Assembly: GCF_001040705.1 (NCBI RefSeq)
Contig: NZ_CVQP01000007.1
Span: 89,815-153,814 of the forward strand
Direction: 5' to 3'
DNA: 64,000 nucleotides
Origin: Rhodococcus sp. RD6.2
GTDB taxonomy: Bacteria; Actinomycetota; Actinomycetes; Mycobacteriales; Mycobacteriaceae
A program made the translations under genes and the position numbers. The notes under the pieces were generated by a model. The model made no database searches and was not told the DNA's origin. It saw nothing but the letters and a program-made list of their open reading frames with translations. Shown one piece after another: positions 7,990-17,936 of the stretch. Position 1 is the stretch's first letter, and every line of letters starts with the position of its first letter.

Positions 7990-9452
7990 CCGCCGCGGCG
8001 TTGGACTCGGCACGGACGCTGATCGGGTCGGCGCGGGAGGCGGTCGGTGCGCGGGCGCGGTCCGGGCTGGACGACTGTGCCCGACGGCTCGAGGAGCCGC
8101 TTCGTGTGGCGCTGGCGGGTTCACTCAAGGCGGGCAAGTCAACCCTCCTCAATTCCATTGTTGGGCAGGACATTGCACCGACAGATGCGACGGAGTGCAC
8201 CCGGGTCGTCACCTGGTACCGCAGCGGCGCGACGCCCACCGTTACCGCCCGCTACGACGGCGACCGCACGGCCAACGTCCCGGTCCACCGTATCGGCGGC
8301 GCGCTCACCTTCGACCTCGGACAGTTGACCGCGGCCGACGTGGACCGGCTCGAAGTGGAATGGCCCGCCCGCGCACTGCGGCACACCACGATCATCGACA
8401 CCCCGGGCACGTCGTCGCTGTCACGCGACGTCTCCGCCCGCACCCTGCGCATGCTCACCCCCGAGGACGCGACGTCGGGTGCGGACGCGGTGGTCTACCT
8501 GCTGCGCACCCTCAGCGCGTCCGACGTGGACTTCCTGGGTCGGATCGGCGCACACGTAGGCGGCGAATCCGGCCCGCTCGGGGTCGTCGGGGTGGTGTCG
8601 CGGGCCGACGAGGTCGGTGCGGGCCGCATCGACGCGATGTCGTCCGCGCGCGACGTGGCCGACCGGTTCGCCACCGAACTCGAACGCACCGGGCTCTGTC
8701 AGGCCGTGGTGCCCGTCGCGGGTCTCCTCGCACTCGGCGCACGCACACTCCGTCAGGCCGAATTCGAGGCGTTCCGTACCCTCGCCGACGTCCCGGCGGA
8801 CGACCTGCAGGTGGCGATGCTCTCGGCGGACCGGTTCGCGCGCCCGGACTCTCCACTGCCGGTCGATGCCGAACTGCGTGCCCAGCTGGCACATCGCTTC
8901 GGGCTGTTCGGGATTCGACTCGCGGTGACGCTGATCAAACTCGGGACGCAGGATTCGCCGACGCTCGCCGCCGAACTCGTCGAGCGCAGTGGGCTCGACG
9001 AGCTGCAGCAGGTGATCGACGTCCAGTTCGGGCAGCGCGCAGATCAACTCAAGGCGCATTCGGCGTTGCTCGCCGTCGAACGAGTGCTCGCCCACGAGCC
9101 GGGAACGGACGCCGGACGGGTCCTGGGCGCCGTCAAGCAGGCGTTGTCGGACGGCCACGGGTTCCAGGAGATCCGGCTCCTCGGGCGACTGCGATCGACA
9201 CCGGTGACGCTCGGCGACGACGACACCCGACTACTGCAGAGGCTCGTCGGCGGCAACGGTGTCGCGGCCACCCAGCGTCTCGGTCTCGCACCCGACGCCG
9301 GCCTCGCGCAGCAGCGGGACACCGCGCTCGGAGCGGTGCGCTTCTGGCGCACGCGTGCACAGCACCCGCTCGTCGACGGCTTCACGGCGCGGGCCTGCGC
9401 CGTCGCCGCCCGCAGCGCGGAGGGTGTGCTCGCGAACCTCGCCGCTCAGTGA
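7986..9452 (+). CDS. iniC: IniC-like dynamin-family GTPase
   Basis: 488 aa; M. tuberculosis IniC is 493 aa. The GTG start at 7986 overlaps the iniA stop (GTGA) and has GGAG 7 nt upstream. G1 is AGSLKAGKS (about 44-52), G3 is DTPGTSS, and SRAD serves as G4. It lacks an obvious membrane paddle and is shorter than IniA, as in mycobacteria where the two GTPases differ in architecture. A heteromeric action of IniA and IniC is plausible from their coupling but is inference. The long frame extending upstream into iniA is not used, since it would overlap iniA by hundreds of bases. Confidence 0.9.
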   Translation: MTAAALDSARTLIGSAREAVGARARSGLDDCARRLEEPLRVALAGSLKAGKSTLLNSIVGQDIAPTDATECTRVVTWYRSGATPTVTARYDGDRTANVPVHRIGGALTFDLGQLTAADVDRLEVEWPARALRHTTIIDTPGTSSLSRDVSARTLRMLTPEDATSGADAVVYLLRTLSASDVDFLGRIGAHVGGESGPLGVVGVVSRADEVGAGRIDAMSSARDVADRFATELERTGLCQAVVPVAGLLALGARTLRQAEFEAFRTLADVPADDLQVAMLSADRFARPDSPLPVDAELRAQLAHRFGLFGIRLAVTLIKLGTQDSPTLAAELVERSGLDELQQVIDVQFGQRADQLKAHSALLAVERVLAHEPGTDAGRVLGAVKQALSDGHGFQEIRLLGRLRSTPVTLGDDDTRLLQRLVGGNGVAATQRLGLAPDAGLAQQRDTALGAVRFWRTRAQHPLVDGFTARACAVAARSAEGVLANLAAQ

Positions 9453-9468
9453 CGCGACCCACATCCGC

Positions 9469-9498
9469 TTGAGTTCGTACCGGCCGGTCTCCTAGGTT
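9469..9498 (+). promoter_or_regulatory. Promoter of the secreted Gly/Ala-rich protein
   Basis: TTGAGT (9469-9474) and TAGGTT (9493-9498) are 18 nt apart, placing the start of transcription near 9505 and leaving a leader of about 38 nt. It implies that the gene at 9543 can be expressed separately from iniBAC. Confidence 0.5.
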
Positions 9499-9542
9499 CG
9501 TTGTGCCTCCGTGCACTCGCGGAGCTTTCTTTGGGGGGATAC

Positions 9543-10214
9543 ATGATTCATCGTCGATTTGTCGTGCGCGCAGGTCGGATCGCCGTCGCCGCCGCACTTC
9601 CGGTTGCTGTCGCAGCCGCCGGGACCGGAGTCGCGTCTGCGGCGCCGGTCGTCGCAGAACCCGCGCCCGTCGCTCTGCCCGATCAGATGTTCGCGTTGCT
9701 CGGATCTGGCTCGGCGCAGGGGGATTCGGTGCCCGCGCTCGCGGACATCGCCCTTCCGGCCGCGCCGATCTCGGCGACGGTCGAGGATGCCGCGGTGGTC
9801 GGAGCGGTCGCAGGCGGGGTGCCCGCCGCGTTCATCGGCGGAGTCGGCGGCGCCGCGGCCGGTGCGGTCGTCGGCGCAGGCGCCGGATTCCTGGTCGGAA
9901 TCGGCGCGACCGCAGCCGGAATCTTCACCGGCTCCATGATCGGATGCGCGACCACGGGCTGCACCATCAACGTGCCGGTGTTCGTGGCAGGCCTTGCGGC
10001 ACAGGCGGTCACGGCCGGTCCCGCGATGGCGATCGGCGGCGTCCTCGGCGCCGGTGTCGGCGCAGCGCTCGGAGCGGCGGCGCTCGGCATCCCCGCAGCG
10101 GGTGCGGGCGCGGCGATCGGTGCCGGAGCCGTCAACGCGGGAATCCCGATCGACGTGCCACAGCTTCCGGCCGGACTTCCGCCGCTCCCGGCCGGGCTGC
10201 CGCAGCTCGGCTGA
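9543..10214 (+). CDS. Secreted Gly/Ala-rich hydrophobic protein
   Basis: 223 aa from ATG 9543, with a G-run ribosome site (GGGGGG) just upstream. The N-terminus is a signal peptide: basic MIHRRFVVRAGR, a hydrophobic Ala-rich core, and a probable cleavage at ASAAP near residue 34. The mature part holds long Gly/Ala/Val stretches (about 80-200) interrupted by a Cys pair (IGCATTGCT) that could form a disulfide, and ends in a Pro/Leu repeat (LPAGLPPLPAGLPQL). Proteins of this kind are common in Rhodococcus and Nocardia and have no known function. Composition resembles IniB and the tail of the Hsp70-like protein in the same locus. Location in the cell envelope is inferred from the signal peptide. 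Confidence 0.8.
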   Translation: MIHRRFVVRAGRIAVAAALPVAVAAAGTGVASAAPVVAEPAPVALPDQMFALLGSGSAQGDSVPALADIALPAAPISATVEDAAVVGAVAGGVPAAFIGGVGGAAAGAVVGAGAGFLVGIGATAAGIFTGSMIGCATTGCTINVPVFVAGLAAQAVTAGPAMAIGGVLGAGVGAALGAAALGIPAAGAGAAIGAGAVNAGIPIDVPQLPAGLPPLPAGLPQLG

Positions 10215-10244
10215 TCACAGCGACCGGCCGCGTCGACACATCAC

Positions 10245-10281
10245 CTCGGACCACGACCCGACTCGCGGGCCGTGGTCCGAG
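10245..10281. terminator. Bidirectional terminator hairpin
   Basis: Perfect 11-bp arms CTCGGACCACG (10245-10255) and CGTGGTCCGAG (10271-10281) lie between the convergent genes ending at 10214 and 10289. No T-run. Confidence 0.6.
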
Positions 10282-10288
10282 TGCGCTG

Positions 10289-10837
10289 TCACGCGAATGC
10301 CGGTGCGACGAACCGGCGAACCAGGTGCCGCTCGGCGTCCGCGTCGTCCAGCGGCCACGTCAGCAGGGCGAGGACGACCCGCACCGTCCACTGCGCCCTC
10401 TCGTCGGCCGGGCCGAGTCCGGTGAGCGTCGCGGACAGTGCGCCGAGGTGTGTCGACGTCGCGAGGTAGTCGTCGACGCTGCGGGTGCGGGGGCCGGCGA
10501 ACCACGCGTTCAGGGCCGGGTCCGCGCGAATCGCCCGGACGGACGTGAGGATCGCCTCGACCACCCGGTCCGCGCCGTCGACGCCCTCGACGGCCGCGGC
10601 CACCCGGCGGGCGACGTCGGCGGCGGCCCGGGCGATGACCCCGTCGAGAATCGCCTGCCTGCCACCGAGGTGTCGGTACAGGGTCGCGCGTGAGCAGCCC
10701 GCACGCGCCACGACGGCGTCGACCGTGACGGCGTCGAATCCGTGCTCGGCCATGAGCGCCGCCGCCGCGGTGAGGATGCGGTCGGTCGCGGCGTCGTGGC
10801 GCGGTGTTCCGGTGAGCCAGTCGCTGCGATCGGTCAT
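10289..10837 (-). CDS. TetR family transcriptional regulator
   Basis: 182 aa. Residues about 15-60 form a TetR helix-turn-helix (ILTAAAALMAEHGFDAVTVD followed by AGCSRATLYRHLGGR). The C-terminal ligand domain is Ala/Val-rich and not diagnostic of a ligand. The gene is divergent from the cytochrome P450, and the intergenic region carries a 17-bp palindrome close to its start, so it probably represses itself and the P450. Nothing in the sequence names the inducer. Confidence 0.9.
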   Translation of the reverse strand: MTDRSDWLTGTPRHDAATDRILTAAAALMAEHGFDAVTVDAVVARAGCSRATLYRHLGGRQAILDGVIARAAADVARRVAAAVEGVDGADRVVEAILTSVRAIRADPALNAWFAGPRTRSVDDYLATSTHLGALSATLTGLGPADERAQWTVRVVLALLTWPLDDADAERHLVRRFVAPAFA

Positions 10838-10866
10838 CGAATCTCCTGAAACTCGGTGGATGAACT

Positions 10867-10883
10867 TGTCTCAGTGTGAGACA
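10867..10883. promoter_or_regulatory. Palindromic TetR-type operator
   Basis: TGTCTCA-GTG-TGAGACA, perfect 7-bp arms, lies 30 bp upstream of the TetR start and about 175 bp upstream of the P450 start. Size and symmetry are typical of TetR-family operators. Confidence 0.65.
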
Positions 10884-11056
10884 GAACGGCCATCATCGTC
10901 TACCTCTGGTTGGGGGCCGACCTGCGGCGCTCCGGAACGTCGTGAGACGGCGGAGAATCCTTCCTGGACTGGGGGTTCTCACTTTCCCGCGACCCCTTGA
11001 CGCTCCCGATCCGATCTTGCGACGGTGACCCGGACACGGCGCGACGGAAGGACTCG

Positions 11057-12262
11057 ATGATGACGAAGGCACCGGTGCAGGACCTGTTCGATCCGGAGGT
11101 GCAGCGCGACCCGTACCCGCTGTACGGATGGCTGCGCGAGCAGGCGCCGGTGTACCGGGTGCCCGGAACGGACGTGCATCTGGTGGCCACGGCGGAGCTG
11201 GTCGCGCAGGCCTGCGCCCGCACCGACGATTTCTCGTCCCACCTGACCGGGACCCTCGTGCACGGTCCGACGGGCCCGTCGACCTTCGACATGACCGGTG
11301 GTGGCCACGCGATCCAGGTGCTCGCGACCGCCGACGATCCCGACCACGCCGCGCACCGGAGGCTGGTACTTCCGGCATTGGTGGCCAAGCGGATTCGCGC
11401 ACTCGAACCCCACGTCGGTGCGCTCGCGGAGACACTGTGGAACGAGGGCCTGGACGGCCGCCGCATCGACTGGGTGTCCGCCGTCGCCGACCGGCTTCCG
11501 CTCACGATGGTGGCGCGGCTGATCGGATTGCCGGACGACGACGTGCCGCAACTGCTGTCCTGGTCCTACGACAGCACGGAGATGCTCGGTGGTGTGGTCA
11601 CCGAGACGGAGTTGCCCGCGCTGACGACGTCGGCGGCCCGGCTCGCCGGCCACCTGTACTCGGCGTTCCAGCGGGCTCAGGGCGATCCGCGCGACGACCT
11701 GCTCGGCGACCTGGCACGTGCCTGCGCCTCAGGGGCAGTGACCGCGGACGAGGCCGTCCTCATCCTCGTGCAGCTCGTCGGTGCCGGAGGCGAGTCGACC
11801 GCCGGGCTGATCGGGTCGGCGGCCCGGCTGCTGGCGGATCGGCCGGAGCTGCAGGCGATGCTGCGCGCGGACGCGACGCTGATCGCGCCGTTCCTCGACG
11901 AGGCGTTGCGCTTCGAGTCGCCGTTCCGCGGTCACCACCGCCACGTCACCCGGGACACGACGCTCGGCGGCGTCGCGCTCCCCGAGGGCAGTCACCTGAC
12001 GCTGCTGTGGGGGTCGGCGAACCGGGACCCCGCGGTGTTCGACGCGCCGGACGAGTTCCGACTGCACCGTCCGAACCTCAAGTCGCACCTTGCGTTCGGT
12101 AAGGGGGCGCACTTCTGTGTCGGCGCGGCACTGGCCCGGATGGAGGCGCAGGTCGCCGTGCGTCTGCTGCTGGATCGCAGTGATCGCATCGAGCCGGTGG
12201 ACGCCGAGTGGGCGGCGAGCCTGTTCGTGCGCAGGCACTCCACGCTGATCCTGGCGGTGTGA
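11057..12262 (+). CDS. Cytochrome P450
   Basis: 401 aa, the usual size of soluble bacterial P450s. The start is the first of two adjacent ATGs at 11057, with GGAAGG 5 nt upstream. The heme-binding loop is FGKGAHFCVGAALARME near residue 350, with Cys as axial ligand. The K-helix ExxR is EALR, and the I-helix oxygen-activation site reads GAGGEST, with Ser replacing the first of the usual Thr-Thr pair. As a class I enzyme it needs separate ferredoxin and reductase, and none is adjacent. The divergent TetR gene suggests induction by a substrate-like molecule. The substrate cannot be read from the sequence. Confidence 0.92.
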   Translation: MMTKAPVQDLFDPEVQRDPYPLYGWLREQAPVYRVPGTDVHLVATAELVAQACARTDDFSSHLTGTLVHGPTGPSTFDMTGGGHAIQVLATADDPDHAAHRRLVLPALVAKRIRALEPHVGALAETLWNEGLDGRRIDWVSAVADRLPLTMVARLIGLPDDDVPQLLSWSYDSTEMLGGVVTETELPALTTSAARLAGHLYSAFQRAQGDPRDDLLGDLARACASGAVTADEAVLILVQLVGAGGESTAGLIGSAARLLADRPELQAMLRADATLIAPFLDEALRFESPFRGHHRHVTRDTTLGGVALPEGSHLTLLWGSANRDPAVFDAPDEFRLHRPNLKSHLAFGKGAHFCVGAALARMEAQVAVRLLLDRSDRIEPVDAEWAASLFVRRHSTLILAV

Positions 12263-12354
12263 TCGGCGGAGTCGTCGTGACGGACATCACATCGATTCGG
12301 CTGCGGCGATCGGGGAACAAATCCCGGGACGGTCCCGTTGAGAACATCGACAGC

Positions 12355-12375
12355 CTTGAGTGTGGTCGACTCAAG
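12355..12375. promoter_or_regulatory. HAIR operator 1 for HspR (dnaK promoter)
   Basis: CTTGAGT-N7-ACTCAAG is an exact copy of the HspR-associated inverted repeat consensus known from Streptomyces and Mycobacterium dnaK operons. It lies 136 bp upstream of dnaK. Confidence 0.92.
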
Positions 12376-12381
12376 TTTGGT

Positions 12382-12410
12382 TTGACTCCGAGTGGAGTCG
12401 AGTGCAAACT
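12382..12410 (+). promoter_or_regulatory. Candidate dnaK promoter
   Basis: TTGACT (12382-12387) is followed after 17 nt by CAAACT (12405-12410). The -35 is good and the -10 weak. It sits between the two HAIR elements, as expected for a promoter silenced by HspR bound on either side. Confidence 0.4.
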
Positions 12411-12429
12411 TGAGCGCGTGCCACTCACT
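12409..12429. promoter_or_regulatory. HAIR operator 2 for HspR (imperfect)
   Basis: CTTGAGC-N7-ACTCACT keeps the 7-nt spacer and most of each arm of the HAIR consensus. It starts 54 bp after the first element and overlaps the expected transcription start. Confidence 0.75.
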
Positions 12430-12510
12430 TAGGGTGAGGAAGCTGACGAAGACCCGGGCCGAACAGACCACAACCGGTTCGGCCGGGCGCAACACGTAGG
12501 AGGAAACACC

Positions 12511-14345
<1,835 letters not shown>

Positions 14346-14349
<4 letters not shown>

Positions 14350-14909
14350 GCGCCGAGAACCCCGACCGCGAACCGGCCGACGCGCCCGCCGCTGACGCCG
14401 ACACCACCCCGGCCGCCGCTGATGCGGCGGCCGGGCCCGCGGCCGAGATCGAGGTGGACGAACTCGCCAAGGCCATCGTGGAACGAGACCAGGCCGTCAA
14501 GGATCTGGGCTACGCGAAGGCCGACCACGCGAACGATCTGCGCAAGTTCAAGATCCGGCAGGCCGAAGCGGTCGAGAACACCACCGCCTCCATCGTCACC
14601 AAGTTCCTCGACGTGGCAGACGACCTCGACCGGGCACGCGCCCACGGCGACCTCGAGAGCGGTCCGCTGAAGGCGCTGTCGGACAAGCTGATCGGAGTGC
14701 TCGAAGGTATCGGGCTGGTCGGGTTCGGTGAGGAGGGCGACGCCTTCGCCCCGGATTTGCACGAAGCCGTGCAGATGGAGGGCGACGGCCACAACCCGGT
14801 GCTCGGGACGGTGCTGCGCAAGGGCTACAAGCTCGGCGACCGCGTGCTTCGGCACGCGATGGTGACCGTCACCGACGGCGAGCCTGCCGCAGACGAGCCC
14901 GCCGAGTAA
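14346..14909 (+). CDS. grpE: Nucleotide exchange factor GrpE
   Basis: 187 aa; starts at GTG 14346, overlapping the dnaK stop (GTGA), so it is translationally coupled. It releases ADP from DnaK. An acidic Ala/Pro-rich N-terminus is followed by a long helix (about 35-85, with [14 protein letters not shown]) and a C-terminal beta domain with the family signature near [23 protein letters not shown]. Second gene of the heat-shock operon; 34 nt separate it from dnaJ. Confidence 0.97.
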
Positions 14910-14943
14910 GTACACAGAAAACAGCGAGAGGAGGAGACGCCCG

Positions 14944-16131
14944 GTGAGCCAGCGGGAGTGGATCGAGAAGGACTTCTACAAGGATCTGGGCGTCTCCCCC
15001 GACGCCTCGGACAAGGACATCAAGGCGGCGTTCAAGAAGCTGTCGCGGGAACTGCATCCCGATGCCAACCCAGGTGACGAGGCAGCCGCCGAACGCTACA
15101 AGGCCGTCACCGAGGCGAAGTCGGTGCTGACCGATCCCGCCAAGAAGAAGGAATACGACGAGACGCGGAAGATGTTCGCGTCCGGCGGATTCGGACGTGG
15201 TGGCTACGCCCCGAGCGGCGGGTACTCCACGACCAGCGGGGGCGGGTTCGGCGGTGCCGAGTTCAACATCGGCGACCTGTTCGGCGGTGGCGCCACCAAC
15301 GACAGCGGACTCGGCGACATCTTCGGCGGTCTGTTCGGCGGGGGGCGGGGCGGCCGCACCGCGACCGCGTCACGCCCGAAGCGAGGCGCCGACGTCGAAG
15401 CCGAGATCACCCTTCCGTTCCGCGACGCCGCGGCGGGCACCACGGTGCCGCTGCGGCTGACCAGCCCGGCCGCCTGCACCACCTGCCACGGAAGCGGTGC
15501 CAAGCCCGGCACCAGCCCGCGGGTGTGCCCGCACTGCAACGGATCCGGCATCGTCAGCCGCAACCAGGGCGCGTTCGGGTTCAGTGAACCGTGCGACGAC
15601 TGCCGCGGCACCGGATCGATCATCGACGACCCCTGCACCGACTGTCATGGCACCGGCGTCCAGAACCGCACCCGCACTATCACCGTTCGCATCCCGTCCG
15701 GTGTCGCCGACGGGCAGAAGATCCGCCTCGCCGGACAGGGCGAAGCCGGACTGCGCGGGGCACCGTCGGGCGACCTGTACGTCGTCGTGCACGTCACCGC
15801 GGACAAGGTGTTCGGCCGCAACGGCGACGACCTCACCGTGATCGTGCCCGTCAGCTACGGCGAACTCGTCCTCGGCACCACCATCTCCGTCCCGACGCTC
15901 GAAGGTCGGGTCGGCGTCAAGGTGCCCGCGGGCACCGCCGACGGCCGCATTCTGCGAGTCCGTGGCCGCGGCGTTCCCAAGCGATCGGGTGGCGCGGGCG
16001 ATCTGCTCGTCACCGTCAAGGTCGCGGTGCCCACGCACCTCGACGACACCGCCACCGAGGCGCTGACCACCTATCTGGAGGCGGAGAAGGCCAGCGGATT
16101 CGATCCGCGTGCAGGGTGGGCGGGCGCATGA
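14944..16131 (+). CDS. dnaJ: Co-chaperone DnaJ (DnaJ1 type)
   Basis: 395 aa from GTG 14944, with GGAGGAG about 8 nt upstream. It stimulates the ATPase of DnaK and delivers substrates. The J domain covers about 10-75 with HPD at 38-40. A Gly/Phe-rich linker follows (about 80-140), then four zinc-binding motifs ([32 protein letters not shown]) and two C-terminal substrate-binding barrels. Being in the hspR operon makes it the counterpart of mycobacterial DnaJ1 (Rv0352); actinobacteria usually carry a second dnaJ elsewhere. Confidence 0.97.
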   Translation: MSQREWIEKDFYKDLGVSPDASDKDIKAAFKKLSRELHPDANPGDEAAAERYKAVTEAKSVLTDPAKKKEYDETRKMFASGGFGRGGYAPSGGYSTTSGGGFGGAEFNIGDLFGGGATNDSGLGDIFGGLFGGGRGGRTATASRPKRGADVEAEITLPFRDAAAGTTVPLRLTSPAACTTCHGSGAKPGTSPRVCPHCNGSGIVSRNQGAFGFSEPCDDCRGTGSIIDDPCTDCHGTGVQNRTRTITVRIPSGVADGQKIRLAGQGEAGLRGAPSGDLYVVVHVTADKVFGRNGDDLTVIVPVSYGELVLGTTISVPTLEGRVGVKVPAGTADGRILRVRGRGVPKRSGGAGDLLVTVKVAVPTHLDDTATEALTTYLEAEKASGFDPRAGWAGA

Positions 16132-16175
16132 CGCCCCGCCCCGAACACGACACCGGGACCACGCGGAGGTGAGTG

Positions 16176-16574
16176 ATGGCCGAAAAGCAGGGCAAGGACG
16201 GACCCCTCGATCCGGACGCACAGGTCTTCGTGATCTCGGTGGCCGCCGAACTCGCCGGGATGCACGCGCAGACGCTGCGTAACTACGACCGCCTCGGTCT
16301 CGTCATCCCGCAACGCACCACCGGGGGCGGCAGGCGCTACTCGCCCCGCGACGTCGCGCTGCTCCGCGAGGTGCAGCGTCTGTCTCAGGACGAGGGCGTC
16401 AACCTCGCGGGCATCAAACGCATCATCGAGCTCACGAACCAGGTCGAGGCGTTGCAGGCCCGCGTCACCGAGATGGCAGCGGAGATCTCCCGACTCGCCG
16501 CCGGTTACCGCCGCGAACTGGCTCCCGCCCCACGTAATTCGATCGTGGTGTGGAAACCCCGGCACGAGCGCTGA
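16176..16574 (+). CDS. hspR: Heat-shock repressor HspR (MerR family)
   Basis: 132 aa. ATG 16176 is chosen over the GTG at 16173 because GGAGG lies 6 nt upstream. The MerR-type helix-turn-helix reads VAAELAGMHAQTLRNYDRLG, followed by the wing (TTGGGRRYSPRD) and a short coiled coil. There is no effector domain, as in known HspR proteins, which use DnaK as co-repressor. It closes the dnaK operon and should bind the HAIR elements at 12355 and 12409 and the similar element upstream of clpB at 25556. Confidence 0.96.
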   Translation: MAEKQGKDGPLDPDAQVFVISVAAELAGMHAQTLRNYDRLGLVIPQRTTGGGRRYSPRDVALLREVQRLSQDEGVNLAGIKRIIELTNQVEALQARVTEMAAEISRLAAGYRRELAPAPRNSIVVWKPRHER

Positions 16575-16633
16575 CCCACCCGCGGGGCCCGCGACAACGC
16601 GATGTGGGTCACACATCACACGGGTCGCACAGC

Positions 16634-16663
16634 TTCACACCCGCCCCTCGAGTCGCCTAGACT
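16634..16663 (+). promoter_or_regulatory. Candidate promoter of the flavohemoglobin-like gene
   Basis: TTCACA (16634-16639) and TAGACT (16658-16663) are 18 nt apart, upstream of the hairpin at 16698. This implies a leader of about 80 nt containing that hairpin. Confidence 0.4.
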
Positions 16664-16697
16664 CTCTGAAACCCGCGGCGACCGCCGAGGGCGACCA

Positions 16698-16724
16698 CGG
16701 CCTGCCGGGGACTGCGGCAGGCCG
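16698..16724 (+). terminator. Hairpin in the leader of the flavohemoglobin-like gene
   Basis: CGGCCTGCCG (16698-16707) and CGGCAGGCCG (16715-16724), perfect 10-bp arms with a 7-nt loop. It may terminate the dnaK operon, or act as a leader structure if transcription starts near 16670. Confidence 0.5.
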
Positions 16725-16751
16725 TTGCCTGTGCAGAACGGGGAACCTGCA

Positions 16752-17915
16752 GTGGATTCGACGGCTGTTTCACACATCCGAACGACGTTCAAGGCCCTTG
16801 CGGCGGCCGAGGACGGCGGCGTCCACGTCACACGGTCGTTCTACTCGATCCTGTTCGCGAAGTACCCGGACATGCGCGAGATCTTCCCTGCCGTCATGGA
16901 GATGCAGGCAGACCGTCTTCTCCAGGCCATCGCCTACGTCGTCGACAACCTCGACGACATGGACAAGGTCCAGCCCTTCCTCGCGCAGCTCGGCCGTGAC
17001 CACCGCAGGTACGGGATCACCGAAGACCACTTCATCGCTGTCGGCGGCACCCTGATCGCCACCCTCGAACGCTTCACGAGCACCGAACTGTGGACCGAGG
17101 AAGTCGACCTGGCCTGGCGTGAGGCGGTCGCGCTGATCGCCGCGATCATGCTCGGCGAGATCAACTCCAAGGACGGACCGGGCACCTGGACGGGCACCGT
17201 CGTCGAACACAAGCAGGTCCTGCAGGACGTCGCCGTGGTGCGATTGCAGCTCGACCAGCCGATGCAGTACGGCGCCGGGCAGTACGTCGGCGTCTCGGTG
17301 CCGTCCCGCCCGCGCATGTGGCGGTACCTGTCGCCCGCGATCCCCGCGAACGACGCCGGTCAGATCGAATTCCACGTACGTCGCGTCACGGGGGGATGGG
17401 TGAGCCCGGCGATGGTTCGTGAGGTGACACCCGGTGAGGTGTGGAAGCTCAGCGCACCGCTCGGCGGTCTCGGTGTCGACCGCACCCAGGGTCGCGACAT
17501 GCTGATGATCGCGTCCGGCACCGGCATCGCGCCGCTGCGCGCACAGATCATGGAGATGGCGATGCGCGGCAACAACCCGCGCGTGCACCTCTTCGTCGGC
17601 GGCACCTACCCGTGCGACCTGTACGACCTCGAGACGCTGTGGCAGTTGGCGCGGACGAATCCGTGGTTGACGGTGATCCCGGTGTCCGAGGAGAACGTCA
17701 ATCCGTGGTGGCACACCGACCCCACCCCCGTCGCCCCTCCCGGGATGAGCGCCCGGCTCACCGGCAAGCTCGGCGCGGTGGTCGCCGAGTTCGGGACGTG
17801 GGAGGACCGCGACATCCAGATCGTCGGATCGCCGTCCACCGTGCAGACCATCAAGTACCGCCTGCAGGCCAAGGGAACCCCGATGGCGAACATCCGGCAC
17901 GATCCGCTGTTCTGA
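16752..17915 (+). CDS. Flavohemoglobin-like globin/oxidoreductase
   Basis: 387 aa from GTG 16752, with GGGGA 7 nt upstream; its position beside the DnaK region matches M. tuberculosis Rv0385. Domain order: a globin (about 1-135) with a FYSILF segment carrying the B10 Tyr and a likely proximal His in RDHRRYGI; an FAD-binding barrel (about 145-240); an NAD-binding domain (about 250-387, GTGIAPLRAQI). The canonical flavohemoglobin FAD motif RxYS is altered to RMWRYLS. Classical flavohemoglobins detoxify NO. Mycobacterial homologues with an atypical FAD site have been described as type II flavohemoglobins with little NO dioxygenase activity, so the NO role should not be assumed. A related reductase lies convergently 19 nt downstream. 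Confidence 0.85.
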   Translation: MDSTAVSHIRTTFKALAAAEDGGVHVTRSFYSILFAKYPDMREIFPAVMEMQADRLLQAIAYVVDNLDDMDKVQPFLAQLGRDHRRYGITEDHFIAVGGTLIATLERFTSTELWTEEVDLAWREAVALIAAIMLGEINSKDGPGTWTGTVVEHKQVLQDVAVVRLQLDQPMQYGAGQYVGVSVPSRPRMWRYLSPAIPANDAGQIEFHVRRVTGGWVSPAMVREVTPGEVWKLSAPLGGLGVDRTQGRDMLMIASGTGIAPLRAQIMEMAMRGNNPRVHLFVGGTYPCDLYDLETLWQLARTNPWLTVIPVSEENVNPWWHTDPTPVAPPGMSARLTGKLGAVVAEFGTWEDRDIQIVGSPSTVQTIKYRLQAKGTPMANIRHDPLF

Positions 17916-17936
17916 CCGAGGGTCCCGGCCCGGTTC

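Noticed and set aside
5215-8124. 969-codon minus-strand frame opposite iniB and iniA
   Set aside because: Runs across two genes with complete GTPase motifs on the other strand; composition is Arg/His-rich shadow sequence.
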